NCBI GenBank assembly: GCA_015272515.1
Contig: JACYLN010000138.1
Location: forward strand, 1-44,985
Length of the DNA stretch: 44,985 nt
Origin: Leptolyngbyaceae cyanobacterium C42_A2020_001
Lineage (GTDB): Bacteria > Cyanobacteriota > Cyanobacteriia > Leptolyngbyales > Leptolyngbyaceae
Reading direction: 5' to 3'
The position numbers and the translations under genes were made by a program. The notes under the pieces are model-generated. The model did not search any database, was not told the origin of the DNA, and saw nothing but the letters and a program-made list of their open reading frames with translations. Below are positions 9,109-17,799 of this stretch, piece by piece. Within the stretch, counting starts at the first letter, position 1; every line of letters begins with the position of its first letter.

Positions 9109-9378
9109 ATGACTAAGCACTACATCCTCAGTCTCGATCCAACAGCAAAATACGAGTGGGAACGGTGCACGCTGCGCGATCCCATTACCGCAGAACATCC
9201 TGCTCTAGCAGAGATGGTGGCAAAAGCTGTTGGCGATCGCGCCGGCTCTTACCTCGTTGCTGTCAGCATTGAGGTCAAAGTTCTGGAAGCAGCGACTATC
9301 CCGTCTAACCCGGCTCCCAATCTGGTGGAGGTTCCCAGTCGCCCTCAACATGCCCAGCTTGCAGAACTGGTCGCCTAA
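9109..9378 (+). CDS. small unknown protein, first gene of a predicted LexA-controlled pair
   Basis: The 89-residue product begins MTKHYILSLDPTAKYEWE. A short alpha/beta region (PALAEMVAKAVGDRAG, then YLVAVSIEVKVLEA) is followed by a proline-rich linker. There is no signal peptide or membrane segment, and I do not recognise the family. It lies 33 bases upstream of a second small gene on the same strand, and a terminator hairpin closes the unit at 9823-9850, so the two form a self-contained operon. A promoter and a LexA-like box directly upstream suggest induction by DNA damage; this is inference. Confidence 0.7.
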   Translation: MTKHYILSLDPTAKYEWERCTLRDPITAEHPALAEMVAKAVGDRAGSYLVAVSIEVKVLEAATIPSNPAPNLVEVPSRPQHAQLAELVA

Positions 9379-9411
9379 ATCTCAAAATTCTATCTGTTGG
9401 AGATTCTCATC

Positions 9412-9786
9412 ATGAAACTGAGTTTGAGTCAGTACCCTAGCGCGATCGCTCAGTCTGCCCAGGCAGTGAACGAGATTGAGCACCAATTGAATGAAGCACG
9501 TCAACACATCGCCCGGTTAGAAGGCAATGCCGATCGCGTGGTGGCATTTGAAACCGGATTAAAAAACGACAACCAACGCCGAGCACGGCGATTTGAAGTG
9601 TTACAAGCTAATTTGGAATATCGCCATGCCTGTGATGCCTTGAACCGTTTAACCACCGAGAAGGCAAACGCCACCGCTCGCCTGGAGCATCTTCGGAATG
9701 AATTCAGCGTTGCCAAACTGGAAACAAAACTCGCGATCGCCCAAAAACTTATTGGACTGGAAGCCCGCGAACTCGTTGGGCTATAG
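9412..9786 (+). CDS. small coiled-coil protein, second gene of the pair
   Basis: The 124-residue product is almost entirely helical and charged, with long heptad-like stretches (VNEIEHQLNEARQHIARLEG, then NRLTTEKANATARLEHLRNE), so a coiled coil is likely. GGAG at 9399-9402 lies nine bases before the ATG at 9412 and decides the start over an in-frame TTG at 9397. It lies 33 bases after the previous small gene and before the terminator at 9823. No family is recognised. Because of the shared upstream LexA-like site it may act in DNA damage or in regulating a phage or mobile element, but nothing in the sequence shows which. Confidence 0.7.
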   Translation: MKLSLSQYPSAIAQSAQAVNEIEHQLNEARQHIARLEGNADRVVAFETGLKNDNQRRARRFEVLQANLEYRHACDALNRLTTEKANATARLEHLRNEFSVAKLETKLAIAQKLIGLEARELVGL

Positions 9787-9822
9787 ATCGAGCCATCCCC
9801 ATTCAATGCTTGCACCCACCAT

Positions 9823-9850
9823 AGGACGTTCTTCATGAGCGTCCTTTTTT
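9823..9850 (+). terminator. rho-independent terminator after the small gene pair
   Basis: AGGACGTTC (9823-9831) pairs with GAGCGTCCT (9837-9845) around a five-base loop, and a run of T follows (9845-9850). It lies about 40 bases past the stop at 9786. Confidence 0.8.
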
Positions 9851-9900
9851 GTGTATTTCCACACCCCACACCTATCCCCTATTCCCCATGTCCCATCAAT

Positions 9901-9933
9901 AAAAAAGTGGCCCTCGCCAAGCGGAAAAGCCAC
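9901..9933 (-). terminator. minus-strand terminator-like hairpin with no gene upstream
   Basis: On the minus strand GTGGC (9933-9929) pairs with GCCAC (9911-9907), with a smaller CGC/GCG stem inside, and six T follow (9906-9901). No minus-strand gene ends here. It could terminate a small RNA begun somewhere between about 9950 and 10110. Confidence 0.5.
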
Positions 9934-10118
9934 CCAATCATTCAAGTTCTCTCTCTTAGGCTAAAGGAACTCCTGAACTCTCGGCAAGCCACAACTAAAA
10001 ATCCGATTCTCCCTTTCCCGTTGCCTTTCACCTTTCTCCAAAATCCTAGCCCCTGCCCTGAAAGCATGGCTTTGCGGTTAAATGAGGAAAATAGGAATGC
10101 AACGATTGGAGATTGCCC

Positions 10119-10499
10119 ATGTCTTTCATCATTATGCCAGAGGAAATTGAGCAATACCGGACTGACCTGGCAGATTACCCAGAAGCTCTCAATGCCCTGG
10201 ATGTGTTAGAAGACTGCGAGGGCGATCTGGAAGATGCTTCAATTACGTTGGCAATTCAGTCTGGGCAGGAGCCTGATACATCAGAACGGTGGATTGATGG
10301 GCTGGCAAAACGGTGGCGACATATTATTTGTCAAGCAGATTTGAAAGAGAGCCTGGAGGATGGGTTATCAGGCGAGGTACTTACCGCGCTCACGTCTAGT
10401 ACAGATTTGCCTACACGCCTGGCAACGCCTGTGGCGATTTTCGTGATCAAGACCAGGATAGAAAATTTCTGCAAGCCCCTGGAGGAGAAACTTCACTAG
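10119..10499 (+). CDS. conserved-looking unknown protein, acidic and helical
   Basis: GGAG at 10108-10111 is seven bases from the ATG at 10119, which sets the start. The 126-residue product is acidic and helical (EEIEQYRTDLADYPEALNAL, then LEDCEGDLEDASITLAIQSG). It has no signal peptide or membrane segment. Helices near the end include LATPVAIFVIKTRIENFCKP. I do not recognise the family. It stands alone: a terminator region lies upstream, and the next gene has its own promoter at 10572. Confidence 0.65.
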   Translation: MSFIIMPEEIEQYRTDLADYPEALNALDVLEDCEGDLEDASITLAIQSGQEPDTSERWIDGLAKRWRHIICQADLKESLEDGLSGEVLTALTSSTDLPTRLATPVAIFVIKTRIENFCKPLEEKLH

Positions 10500-10571
10500 C
10501 ACCCAAATTTACCTGTCTGCCGTCATCAGCCAGCAGATGATCGTCAATGGACAATTTGAAATCAAACTATT

Positions 10572-10600
10572 TTGACAGTGATTGTCTCACGCGGTACTAT
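10572..10600 (+). promoter_or_regulatory. strong sigma70-type promoter of the DoxX/NDH-2 operon
   Basis: TTGACA (10572-10577) and TACTAT (10595-10600) are separated by exactly 17 bases. The first gene starts at 10668, preceded by GAGG at 10657-10660. Confidence 0.7.
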
Positions 10601-10667
10601 CAAATTAGTCTTTCTATTTAGAATCAAAATCAACCACAGAACCAGATTTAGTAGTTAGAGGTCAATC

Positions 10668-11222
10668 ATGGCAACTCCTGAACCTGTTGTAGGTCTGCGA
10701 CGTAAGGATGTTTCTCTGGCTTACGTCCTGCTTCGTATTCTCTTTGGCATTAGTTTTTTTATCACTGGGTTTGGCAAGGTTGGGAATATCGGTGGCTTTG
10801 CAAATGCAATGGTTGACATGTTCAAAGACACCTTCCTGCCTGCGGAACTGGTGCGGCTCACTGGCGCAATTATTCCTCCCGCAGAGGTGATTGTTGGTCT
10901 TCTCATTCTGCTGGGACTCTTCACTCGCTGGGCGTTGATTGGTGGTTTTGTCGTGATGATGATTTTGCACACGGGCATCACTCTCCTGAAAAATTGGGAT
11001 ACCGCCGCGAATCAATTGATTTACTGCCTGATTTTTTTCCTGCTGCTGGCAGGGGTGGGATTTAATCGCTTTTCTCTGGATAACCTGATTGCCAGTAAAC
11101 GCGGCACGACCGATGTGGAGAAAGATTCAACTCCTGGCATTCTTGGCTTTGCTCAAAAGTTGTGGGGCAAAAAGCGATCGCGCAGACACTTGACAACTTC
11201 TATGGATCTGCGTCGGAGTTAG
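10668..11222 (+). CDS. DoxX-family membrane protein, copy 1
   Basis: This 184-residue inner-membrane protein has four hydrophobic segments and the DoxX pattern: LLRILFGISFFITGFGKVGN at the start, LTGAIIPPAEVIVGLLILLG in the middle, and LIYCLIFFLLLAGVGFNRFS at the end. GAGG seven bases upstream supports the ATG. DoxX proteins are often linked to redox enzymes and respiratory components; their exact role is not settled. The gene is the first of a three-gene operon with a close paralogue 8 bases downstream and an NDH-2-like flavoprotein. Its C-terminal extension of about 35 basic residues is absent from the second copy. Confidence 0.88.
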   Translation: MATPEPVVGLRRKDVSLAYVLLRILFGISFFITGFGKVGNIGGFANAMVDMFKDTFLPAELVRLTGAIIPPAEVIVGLLILLGLFTRWALIGGFVVMMILHTGITLLKNWDTAANQLIYCLIFFLLLAGVGFNRFSLDNLIASKRGTTDVEKDSTPGILGFAQKLWGKKRSRRHLTTSMDLRRS

Positions 11223-11230
11223 AGGTGTTT

Positions 11231-11671
11231 ATGCTAAATCTCACACCGACTATCGGATTGCGGAGTAAAGATGTTGCGATCGCCTATCTGTTTCTGCGAC
11301 TCATCTTTGGTATCAACTTTTTCAATCACGGCTTTACCCGTATCGGTGATATTGGCGGTTTTGCCAACTCAATGGTGGAGTTGTTCAAGAATTCACCGAT
11401 TCCGGCTGAATTGGTGCGAATCAACGGACTTTTGGTTCCGCCTGTGGAACTGGTGATTGGGGTCTTGCTGTTGCTGGGATTGTTTACCCGTGGGGCGCTG
11501 GTTGCGGGGTTTGTCTTAATGATGATTTTGCAGATGGGTGTAACGATTTTGCAAAACTGGGATACCGTTGCTAGCCAGTTAATTTACTGTATTGTTTTTT
11601 TCGTGCTTCTGGCTGGCATAGGGTTCAACGCGTTTTCGCTGGATCGGGTTCGTAGACGTTCTCCTTCTTAA
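11231..11671 (+). CDS. DoxX-family membrane protein, copy 2
   Basis: The 146-residue product is a tandem paralogue of the gene just upstream. Shared blocks include GLRSKDVAIAYLFLRLIFGI, IGGFANSMVELFK, LLLLGLFTRGALVAGFVLMM and NWDTVASQLIYC, each with a counterpart in copy 1. It has four predicted membrane segments. GAGG at 11222-11225 sets the ATG at 11231; a longer reading from 11162 would overlap copy 1 and is not preferred. The gap to the next gene is three bases, so translation is probably coupled. The duplication looks old, since the two differ at many positions. Confidence 0.88.
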   Translation: MLNLTPTIGLRSKDVAIAYLFLRLIFGINFFNHGFTRIGDIGGFANSMVELFKNSPIPAELVRINGLLVPPVELVIGVLLLLGLFTRGALVAGFVLMMILQMGVTILQNWDTVASQLIYCIVFFVLLAGIGFNAFSLDRVRRRSPS

Positions 11672-11674
11672 CGA

Positions 11675-12976
11675 ATGCAGCTTATGCAGAAGCGTCCTCG
11701 AGTGGTGGTCGTTGGTGCTGGCTTTGGCGGGATGCAAGCCGCTCAATCTCTAGCAAATTCTGGTGCAGAGGTGTTGCTCATCGATCGCTATAACTACAAC
11801 AGTTTTATTCCATTGCTATATCAAGTTGCGTTTGCTCAACTTGAGCCAGGATTGATTGCATATCCAGTGCGGACATTGTTTCGGAATACCCCCAATGTTC
11901 GGTTTTTAATGGCGAATGTGCAGCAGCTAAACGTTACTCAGAAGTTTATTGAAACAGAGCGGGATGTGATTCCGTTTGATTATTTAGTGCTGGCAACGGG
12001 AAGCCAATCACGAGTGGCGGGGGTTCCAGGTGCAGATAGGACGGCATTTCCCCTGCGATCGCTGACAGACGCGATCGCCCTGCGGAATCAGGTGCTTCAG
12101 TGTCTTGAAAAAGCCTCCCATGAGCCAGATTCTGCTAAACGACAACAGTTACTCACGTTTGTAATTGTGGGAGGAGGTGCAACAGGTGTAGAGGTGGCGG
12201 GTGCGTTAGTGGAGTTGCTGCGAAGTTTGGGGCGGCGAGATTATCGGATGTTGCGGCGAGAGAAGGCGCAGATTGTGATGCTGCAAGCGGGCGATCGCCT
12301 CTTGCCTGACTTGCCACCAACGTTGGGCGCTTACACGGGCAAAAAGCTGCGTCACATCGGGGTAGATGTGCACTTGGGTGTGAAAGTGAGTCAGGTTACA
12401 CCGGAGGCAGTTTACTTGCAAAATGGACAGTCGATTTGTACTGAAACTGTCGTGTGGACTGCGGGGTTAGAAGCTGCCGTACCTCAGAGTAGAGAGGCAG
12501 TCGAAACGACGACGCGCGGGAAACTTGTTACACTGCCCACATTGCAACTGCCAAATTTTCCAGAAATTTATGCGATCGGGGATGTGGCGCAGGTAGCAGA
12601 GGCGGATTTGACAGGAGTTGCACCCGAAGCCTTGCAGCAGGGTGTTGCCGTAGCTCGAAACATTAAGCTGCAACTCAAAGGGCGATCGCCCAAACCATTC
12701 ACCTATTTCAACAAAGGGCGGTTGGCAATCATCGGTTGCTATTCTGGGGTAGGATACATTGCCGGAATTCCGCTGAAGGGCTTTCTTCCCTGGTTTATGT
12801 GGCTGGCGGTGCATCTGGTTTACTTACCAGGATTCCGCAACCGGTTGCTGGTGTTTCTAAGTTGGTTGCAGGCGTTTGTATTGGGCGATCGCGCTGCCCG
12901 CGCCATTCTCCCCTCTACTTCCCAGGTATTGAGCAATGCAGCCTCCGTTGCCCAAAAGTCAGCGTTTCAGCAGTAG
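11675..12976 (+). CDS. NAD(P)/FAD-dependent oxidoreductase, NDH-2-like
   Basis: Type II NADH dehydrogenases pass electrons from NAD(P)H to quinone without pumping protons. This 433-residue protein has an N-terminal FAD-binding GAGFGGMQAA (residues about 13-22), LVLATGSQSR, a second dinucleotide fold for NAD (VIVGGGATGVEVAGALVEL, about 159-177), and the C-terminal FAD contact YAIGDVAQ near 300. A hydrophobic C-terminal stretch (GFLPWFMWLAVHLVYLPGF) would anchor it to the membrane, as in NDH-2 enzymes. It follows the second DoxX gene by three bases, so the operon probably couples this flavoprotein to the DoxX proteins. Substrate and quinone use are inferred from the family. Confidence 0.88.
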   Translation: MQLMQKRPRVVVVGAGFGGMQAAQSLANSGAEVLLIDRYNYNSFIPLLYQVAFAQLEPGLIAYPVRTLFRNTPNVRFLMANVQQLNVTQKFIETERDVIPFDYLVLATGSQSRVAGVPGADRTAFPLRSLTDAIALRNQVLQCLEKASHEPDSAKRQQLLTFVIVGGGATGVEVAGALVELLRSLGRRDYRMLRREKAQIVMLQAGDRLLPDLPPTLGAYTGKKLRHIGVDVHLGVKVSQVTPEAVYLQNGQSICTETVVWTAGLEAAVPQSREAVETTTRGKLVTLPTLQLPNFPEIYAIGDVAQVAEADLTGVAPEALQQGVAVARNIKLQLKGRSPKPFTYFNKGRLAIIGCYSGVGYIAGIPLKGFLPWFMWLAVHLVYLPGFRNRLLVFLSWLQAFVLGDRAARAILPSTSQVLSNAASVAQKSAFQQ

Positions 12977-13067
12977 GCAATAGGGAACAGGTAGATCATG
13001 GGTAGCAGGTGTCTCTGAACTAATCCCCGCTTGCCGATTCCCAATTATCTATGACCGTTGACCATCC

Positions 13068-13274
13068 CTAATCATCAACTAATTTCAGCAGTTGTGCGAT
13101 CGGGCAGTGCAACACGCGATCGTTCCATTGCACAAACACTTCCACACAGGCATCTTCACAACTCCAAACCCACGCTGGCAGCTCTTTGAGCGCAACTGAG
13201 ACCGGGCGATCGTGTGCTTGAATAAATAGCACTGCATCGCCGTCTATAGTGCCCATCGTGGTAACTGAGAGCAT
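13068..13274 (-). CDS. small unknown protein, second gene of a minus-strand pair
   Basis: The 68-residue product begins MLSVTTMGTIDGDAVLF and contains ELPAWVWSCEDACVEVFV, then WNDRVLHCPIAQLLKLVDD. It looks like a small folded beta-rich domain without signal or membrane segment. Its ATG lies two bases after the stop of the gene upstream on the same strand (13277-13618), so the two are almost certainly translated together. No family is recognised. Confidence 0.6.
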   Translation of the reverse strand: MLSVTTMGTIDGDAVLFIQAHDRPVSVALKELPAWVWSCEDACVEVFVQWNDRVLHCPIAQLLKLVDD

Positions 13275-13276
13275 TG

Positions 13277-13618
13277 CTACTCGTCCTCGTTGGTTGCGAT
13301 CAGCTCGGTTTCGGAGAAAACGTCTGGTTCCCCAGTGTGAATTTTTGCGCCCGTTCCTTTCATCAACTCCTCCGCTTTTTGGGGATTCTCAAATATTAAA
13401 TCGAGAAAATCCCATTTGTTCATCCCAGCGCGATGAGCGTAATACTCCGTCTGAGATAAAATGCGATCATGGGACTGACGCACGTACATCGCCAGAGCGG
13501 CGGCAGCTTGAGTTGAAACTTTGCGTCCTAAAAAGAAACTTAACGCTGTCAACAGTTTCATTTCGTATTCTGGCAAAGCGTTAATGTAGATCCGTTTTCT
13601 TTCACTTGGTTCGGGCAT
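13277..13618 (-). CDS. unknown helical protein, first gene of the pair
   Basis: From the ATG at 13618 the 113-residue product begins MPEPSERKRIYINALPEYEM and continues with helices (LLTALSFFLGRKVSTQAAAA, then MYVRQSHDRILSQTEYYA). GGAG lies 12 bases upstream; an in-frame TTG at 13657 would add 13 residues. KRIYINALPEYEMKLL resembles the short basic strand followed by helices of small DNA-binding proteins of the ribbon-helix-helix kind, but this is a weak impression. It is paired with the 68-residue gene two bases downstream. A two-gene toxin-antitoxin reading is possible but unproven. Confidence 0.6.
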   Translation of the reverse strand: MPEPSERKRIYINALPEYEMKLLTALSFFLGRKVSTQAAAALAMYVRQSHDRILSQTEYYAHRAGMNKWDFLDLIFENPQKAEELMKGTGAKIHTGEPDVFSETELIATNEDE

Positions 13619-13834
13619 TGGCTGCCAATTCTCCACTTTGTGCGATCGCCGCTTCAATCATACGCGATCGCAACTAGTCAAAGAAAGTAATGGTTTTTTG
13701 GGTGGCTCCAGTCATCTTTAAGTAGCTATTCGGTTGCCAATACGCCAAGGTTCTGATGATTGGGGACGGAGAATTCGGTGTTGAGAACCGAGGAGCTTCT
13801 AGGGTTCCTCCTGTCGGCTGATTTCCCGCGATCG

Positions 13835-14086
13835 CTATTTGCTGGTGTGAATATAATAGTATTTGCTGCCTTTCTGGCAAATGGTAATAGTGCGATTCTC
13901 TTCGACAATGGTGTACATCTCGCGGTAATCATCTCCAACTTGGCGACAAACGCTGAGCCGTTGGGCAACCTGGGCTGGTTTGGTAGTGGTTTCGGCTTGG
14001 GCAACCGATTGCCAGGTGGGATAGCTCAAACCAAGTCCGGTAACAACCATTAAAGTAGTGCCAATTAGTCTGAGTTGCAGGTTCAT
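13835..14086 (-). CDS. small secreted protein with two cysteines
   Basis: The 83-residue product has a signal peptide (MNLQLRLIGTTLMVVTGLGL to about residue 31, ending SVAQA). The mature part is about 52 residues with two cysteines (LSVCRQVGDDYREMY and ITICQKGSKYYYI) that could form one disulphide. GGAG lies six bases before the ATG. Small exported proteins of this pattern are common in cyanobacteria, but I cannot name the family. It lies alone between the gene pair at 13068-13618 and clpB, all on the minus strand. Confidence 0.7.
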   Translation of the reverse strand: MNLQLRLIGTTLMVVTGLGLSYPTWQSVAQAETTTKPAQVAQRLSVCRQVGDDYREMYTIVEENRTITICQKGSKYYYIHTSK

Positions 14087-14276
14087 AGTGTACTCCAGTG
14101 AGGAAATGGGGTTGCTAATGAACCTGTCGGTGAAGAAAGAAGAAATTATGCAGGGGAGATTTGAAGATTGCTATAGCCTTCGCTACGTTACACACGGTGA
14201 AGGCGAGTCAGACCGCCTACTCAGCATTGGCTTTGCAACTTTTCCGTGTCCTAAACGTTCTGACCAAAGCGATAAA

Positions 14277-16937
14277 TTACTCGCGAGCTGCCAGCGCAGG
14301 CTGAGTGCTGCCAGTTGTAGCCTTTTTAGAAAACTGAAGACCGTCATCCGCCAGATCAATCACAATCGTATCGCCCTCGGTGAAGGTGTTTTCTAGAATT
14401 TTGGTGGCGATCGGGTTTTGCAGCTCTCGCTGAATTGCCCGCTTCAGGGGACGAGCACCATAGGTCGGATCGTAGCCCACTTCGGCAATGTAATCTTGTG
14501 CGGCAGGCGTAATCTCGAAACGAATTTTCTGGTCTGACAGCATCGCCTGGATCTTCTGGATTTGCAGCCCCACAATCTCGCTGAGTTCACTACGTCCCAG
14601 GGCATGAAAGATAATAATGTCATCGATCCGGTTGAGAAACTCTGGACGGAAATGTTTGCGAAGCGCATTGGTAACGCGTTGCTGCATTTCGTCGTAGCGG
14701 GCATCATCGCCAGAAATGTCGAGAATATGGTCGCTGCCAATGTTGCTGGTCATGACGATTACAGTATTGCGAAAGTCGATCGCCCGTCCCTGAGAATCTG
14801 TAATCCGTCCATCATCCAGCACTTGTAGCAAAATATTGAACACATCGGGATGCGCTTTTTCCACCTCGTCAAACAACACCACCGAGTAAGGATGCCGCCG
14901 CACCGATTCAGACAACTGCCCGCCTTCTTCGTAACCCACATAGCCCGGAGGCGCACCTACTAACCGTGCGACCGAGTGCTTTTCCATGTATTCAGACATA
15001 TCAATCCGAACGATCGCGTCGTCGGAGTCAAACAAAAACTGTGCCAGCGCCCGTGCCAGTTCCGTTTTACCAACACCCGTTGGACCCAGAAACAGAAACG
15101 AACCGATCGGTCGCCCCAAATCTTTCATGCCTGCCCGGGCCCGCCGAATGGCGGCTGAAACAGCTTCTACGGCTTCATGCTGCCCAATCACGCGTTCGTG
15201 CAAGTGCTTTTCCAGATTCAGTAGCTTTTGCCGCTCCGATTCCAGCAGGCGATTGACGGGAATACCCGTCCAGCGGGCGACAATTTCGGCAATGTCAGAC
15301 TCGGTGACTTCTTCTCGCAGCAGGTTGGAGCCGTGGGCTTGAATTTCTAGCAGTTTGGCTTCTTGCGCTTCGCGATCGCGCTGCACGGCTTCCAGCTTCC
15401 CATACTTTAACTGAGCTGCGGTGTTCAGATCGTAGGCGCGTTCTGCCTGGTCAATCTGGACTCGCAGTTTTTCTTCTTCTTCTTTCAGATTTTTAATTTT
15501 GTCCAGGAGTTGTTTTTCCCTTTGCCACTGGGCATCAAACTTGGCTTGCTTGGTTGCCAGGTCGGCAATTTCCTGTTCAATCCGCTCTAACCGCTCCTTA
15601 GAAGCACGGGCAGAAGCTAGCATACTAATTTGATCTTCACTTTTGAGGGAGAGTTTTTCCATCTCAAGCTGCATCAAGCGCCGCTCAATCACCTCCAGTT
15701 CAGTAGGTTTTGAAGTAATTTCCATTTTGAGCTTGGCAGCCGCTTCATCCACCAGGTCGATCGCTTTATCCGGTAAGAAGCGATCGGAAATGTAGCGAGA
15801 CGAGAGCGTAGCCGCTGCCACCAGTGCTGAGTCAGTAATCTTAACCCCATGATGCACTTCGTAGCGCTCCTTCAAGCCACGCAAGATGGAGATCGTATCT
15901 TCAACACTTGGTTCATCCACAAACACTTGCTGAAATCGCCGTTCTAGTGCTGCATCTTTCTCAATGTATTTACGGTACTCATCCAACGTGGTTGCACCGA
16001 TACAGCGCAGTTCGCCGCGTGCCAGCATGGGTTTTAGCAGGTTCCCCGCATCCATTGCACCCTGCGTAGACCCGGTGCCAATCACGGTATGCAACTCGTC
16101 AATGAACAGAACAATCTGCCCATCGGAGTGAATTACTTCTTTAAGTACCGATCGCAGCCGATCTTCAAAATCGCCCCGATACTTAGCTCCCGCAATCAAA
16201 GACCCCATATCCAGCGTGATCAGTTTGCGGTTTTTCAGCGATTCCGGCACATCTCCATTGACGATGCGTTGTGCCAGCCCTTCAGCGATCGCGGTTTTGC
16301 CCACGCCTGGTTCCCCAATCAGCACGGGATTATTTTTGGTACGCCGAGAAAGCACCTGAATCACCCGCCGGATTTCTTCATCCCGCCCAATTACCGGGTC
16401 GATCTTACCTGCTTTTGCTTGCTCCGTCAGATCCCGCCCATACCGTTCCAGTGCACCATAACGCGACTCTGGATTTTGATCACTGACCTTTTGACTGCCT
16501 CGGATGTCTTTAATAATCCCTTCTAACTTCCGGGAATCAATCTCGTAGGTTCGCAAAATGCGGACACCCAAACGAGGGTCCACCGCAAACCCCAAAAGTA
16601 AATGTTCCACTGAAATAAAATCATCTTGAAACCGGGCACGGGCTTCTTCGGCGCGATCGAGCATCACATCCAGGTTGCGCCCCAGATAAAGCTGCTCAGT
16701 ACTTGCAACTTTGGGCTGGCGACGCGTGAAATCTTCGATCTGCTGAAACAGTCGTTGACTTTCAATCCCAGCTTTGGTGAGCACTTTGGTCGCCAAACCG
16801 TCTTGCTGTTCCAGCAGGGAAATCATTAAATGTTCTACTTCAAGCTGCTGATGTTTGTAGCGGCGTACTACATCCTGCGCTTGTACAATTGCTTCCCATG
16901 CTTTGTCGGTAAACTTATTCGGATCGGTTGGCTGCAT
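14277..16937 (-). CDS. clpB: ATP-dependent disaggregase ClpB
   Basis: ClpB is a hexameric AAA+ protein that pulls polypeptides out of aggregates together with DnaK. The 886-residue length fits. In order there are a Clp N-terminal repeat domain (1-150), the first ATPase with [10 protein letters not shown] (about 205-214) and [10 protein letters not shown], the long middle coiled coil (about 410-530) that separates ClpB from ClpA/ClpC, and the second ATPase with [10 protein letters not shown] (about 610) and [16 protein letters not shown]. The start [20 protein letters not shown] resembles the cyanobacterial ClpB2 type more than heat-induced ClpB1, by memory only. No CIRCE element was seen upstream, so heat regulation by HrcA is not indicated. 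Confidence 0.96.
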   Translation of the reverse strand: MQPTDPNKFTDKAWEAIVQAQDVVRRYKHQQLEVEHLMISLLEQQDGLATKVLTKAGIESQRLFQQIEDFTRRQPKVASTEQLYLGRNLDVMLDRAEEARARFQDDFISVEHLLLGFAVDPRLGVRILRTYEIDSRKLEGIIKDIRGSQKVSDQNPESRYGALERYGRDLTEQAKAGKIDPVIGRDEEIRRVIQVLSRRTKNNPVLIGEPGVGKTAIAEGLAQRIVNGDVPESLKNRKLITLDMGSLIAGAKYRGDFEDRLRSVLKEVIHSDGQIVLFIDELHTVIGTGSTQGAMDAGNLLKPMLARGELRCIGATTLDEYRKYIEKDAALERRFQQVFVDEPSVEDTISILRGLKERYEVHHGVKITDSALVAAATLSSRYISDRFLPDKAIDLVDEAAAKLKMEITSKPTELEVIERRLMQLEMEKLSLKSEDQISMLASARASKERLERIEQEIADLATKQAKFDAQWQREKQLLDKIKNLKEEEEKLRVQIDQAERAYDLNTAAQLKYGKLEAVQRDREAQEAKLLEIQAHGSNLLREEVTESDIAEIVARWTGIPVNRLLESERQKLLNLEKHLHERVIGQHEAVEAVSAAIRRARAGMKDLGRPIGSFLFLGPTGVGKTELARALAQFLFDSDDAIVRIDMSEYMEKHSVARLVGAPPGYVGYEEGGQLSESVRRHPYSVVLFDEVEKAHPDVFNILLQVLDDGRITDSQGRAIDFRNTVIVMTSNIGSDHILDISGDDARYDEMQQRVTNALRKHFRPEFLNRIDDIIIFHALGRSELSEIVGLQIQKIQAMLSDQKIRFEITPAAQDYIAEVGYDPTYGARPLKRAIQRELQNPIATKILENTFTEGDTIVIDLADDGLQFSKKATTGSTQPALAARE

Positions 16938-17288
16938 GTTTCAAATAAAACGTTTGAGTAGAAATACAGATAGGCTGGACTTTCAGTATAGCCGAGCCAG
17001 CGCCAGACACATGGATTCAGATGCGAAGGGTTTTGGAGCTTCAGTTTATGGGTAGATGATAGGGTACAACAAACAAAATTGGTTTGGGGCAACATTAATA
17101 ACAGACAGTGTTGGTTTGATTTGTCCTCAGATCTCTTAACTCTGAGCCATTGCCGCATCGGTTCTCCAAAATTTGGGTGGCTAGAGGGGCGGTTTGAGCA
17201 GCAATTCGTACTTTTAACCATTCTGCAATCAGGGGGAACATTACCATACGCTTCAAAGTTGATCCGCGATCGCTAAAAATTTGCTGGC
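16938..17288. other. 351-base gap upstream of clpB
   Basis: I see no convincing gene; several short open frames cross it on both strands without protein-like composition. The clpB promoter must lie here but no clear -35/-10 pair was found. A HIP1 octamer sits at about 17268-17275. Confidence 0.4.
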
Positions 17289-17744
17289 TCAATTGATCTC
17301 AATCTGGGCAGAATCAACTTCCAAAATTAGCGGATCCCCATATTTCAGGGCATCGATGTAATGCGTAATAACCTCAAATACTTCAGGTGCTTGAAAATGT
17401 TCTGGCTTTGTTTCCGGATGTGGATAATAAATCAATCCGTCTAGTTTTGTACCGTCTTTTAATAGAAGATTACAGTCAAAAAATGAAAAGTCTTCAGTCA
17501 GTTCTCCAGAAGTCCACTTCACATTCCTCAATGTATATTTAGATTGTTTAATTGAATACTCATAAGGATGGATAGAGATATTAATGGTGCCGAGATAGTA
17601 TTGCTCCAGAAAAATCCCTCTTTCTGCAAACACAGGCTTCTGCATTGCCAGGGTGCCATACGGATACCGCGGATCACCAGCTTGCCCAGATGCCACACCG
17701 TGACCTTTTGTAACAACTCCCTTAACCTGTGTCCAATCAACCAT
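17289..17744 (-). CDS. RibK-like (CTP-dependent riboflavin kinase fold) protein
   Basis: The 151-residue product begins MVDWTQVKGVVTKGHGVASG, with YPYGTLAMQKPVF, then YYLGTINISI and later GLIYYPHPETKPEHFQ and DPLILEV. The order of elements, a GVVxxGxGxxSG loop, a GTxN motif, a DG-x-I-x-x-P segment, an H-x-x-x-E helix and a final GDxI-like strand, parallels archaeal CTP-dependent riboflavin kinases (DUF120). The GTxN motif there contacts the nucleotide and flavin. Assignment is by motif order only; it may be a non-enzymatic relative. It follows the CpcT-type lyase by about 55 bases and probably shares its mRNA. The frame continues upstream into the lyase gene, but the ATG at 17744 begins the family-like part. 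Confidence 0.6.
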   Translation of the reverse strand: MVDWTQVKGVVTKGHGVASGQAGDPRYPYGTLAMQKPVFAERGIFLEQYYLGTINISIHPYEYSIKQSKYTLRNVKWTSGELTEDFSFFDCNLLLKDGTKLDGLIYYPHPETKPEHFQAPEVFEVITHYIDALKYGDPLILEVDSAQIEIN

Positions 17745-17799
17745 CGGTAAATTCTGAATCCTAACTCCTGTTTGTGTCCTGATCGGCCTCTCCCTCTGG

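Noticed and set aside
16938-17288. CIRCE element expected before clpB
   Set aside because: No TTAGCACTC/GAGTGCTAA inverted repeat was found in the gap.
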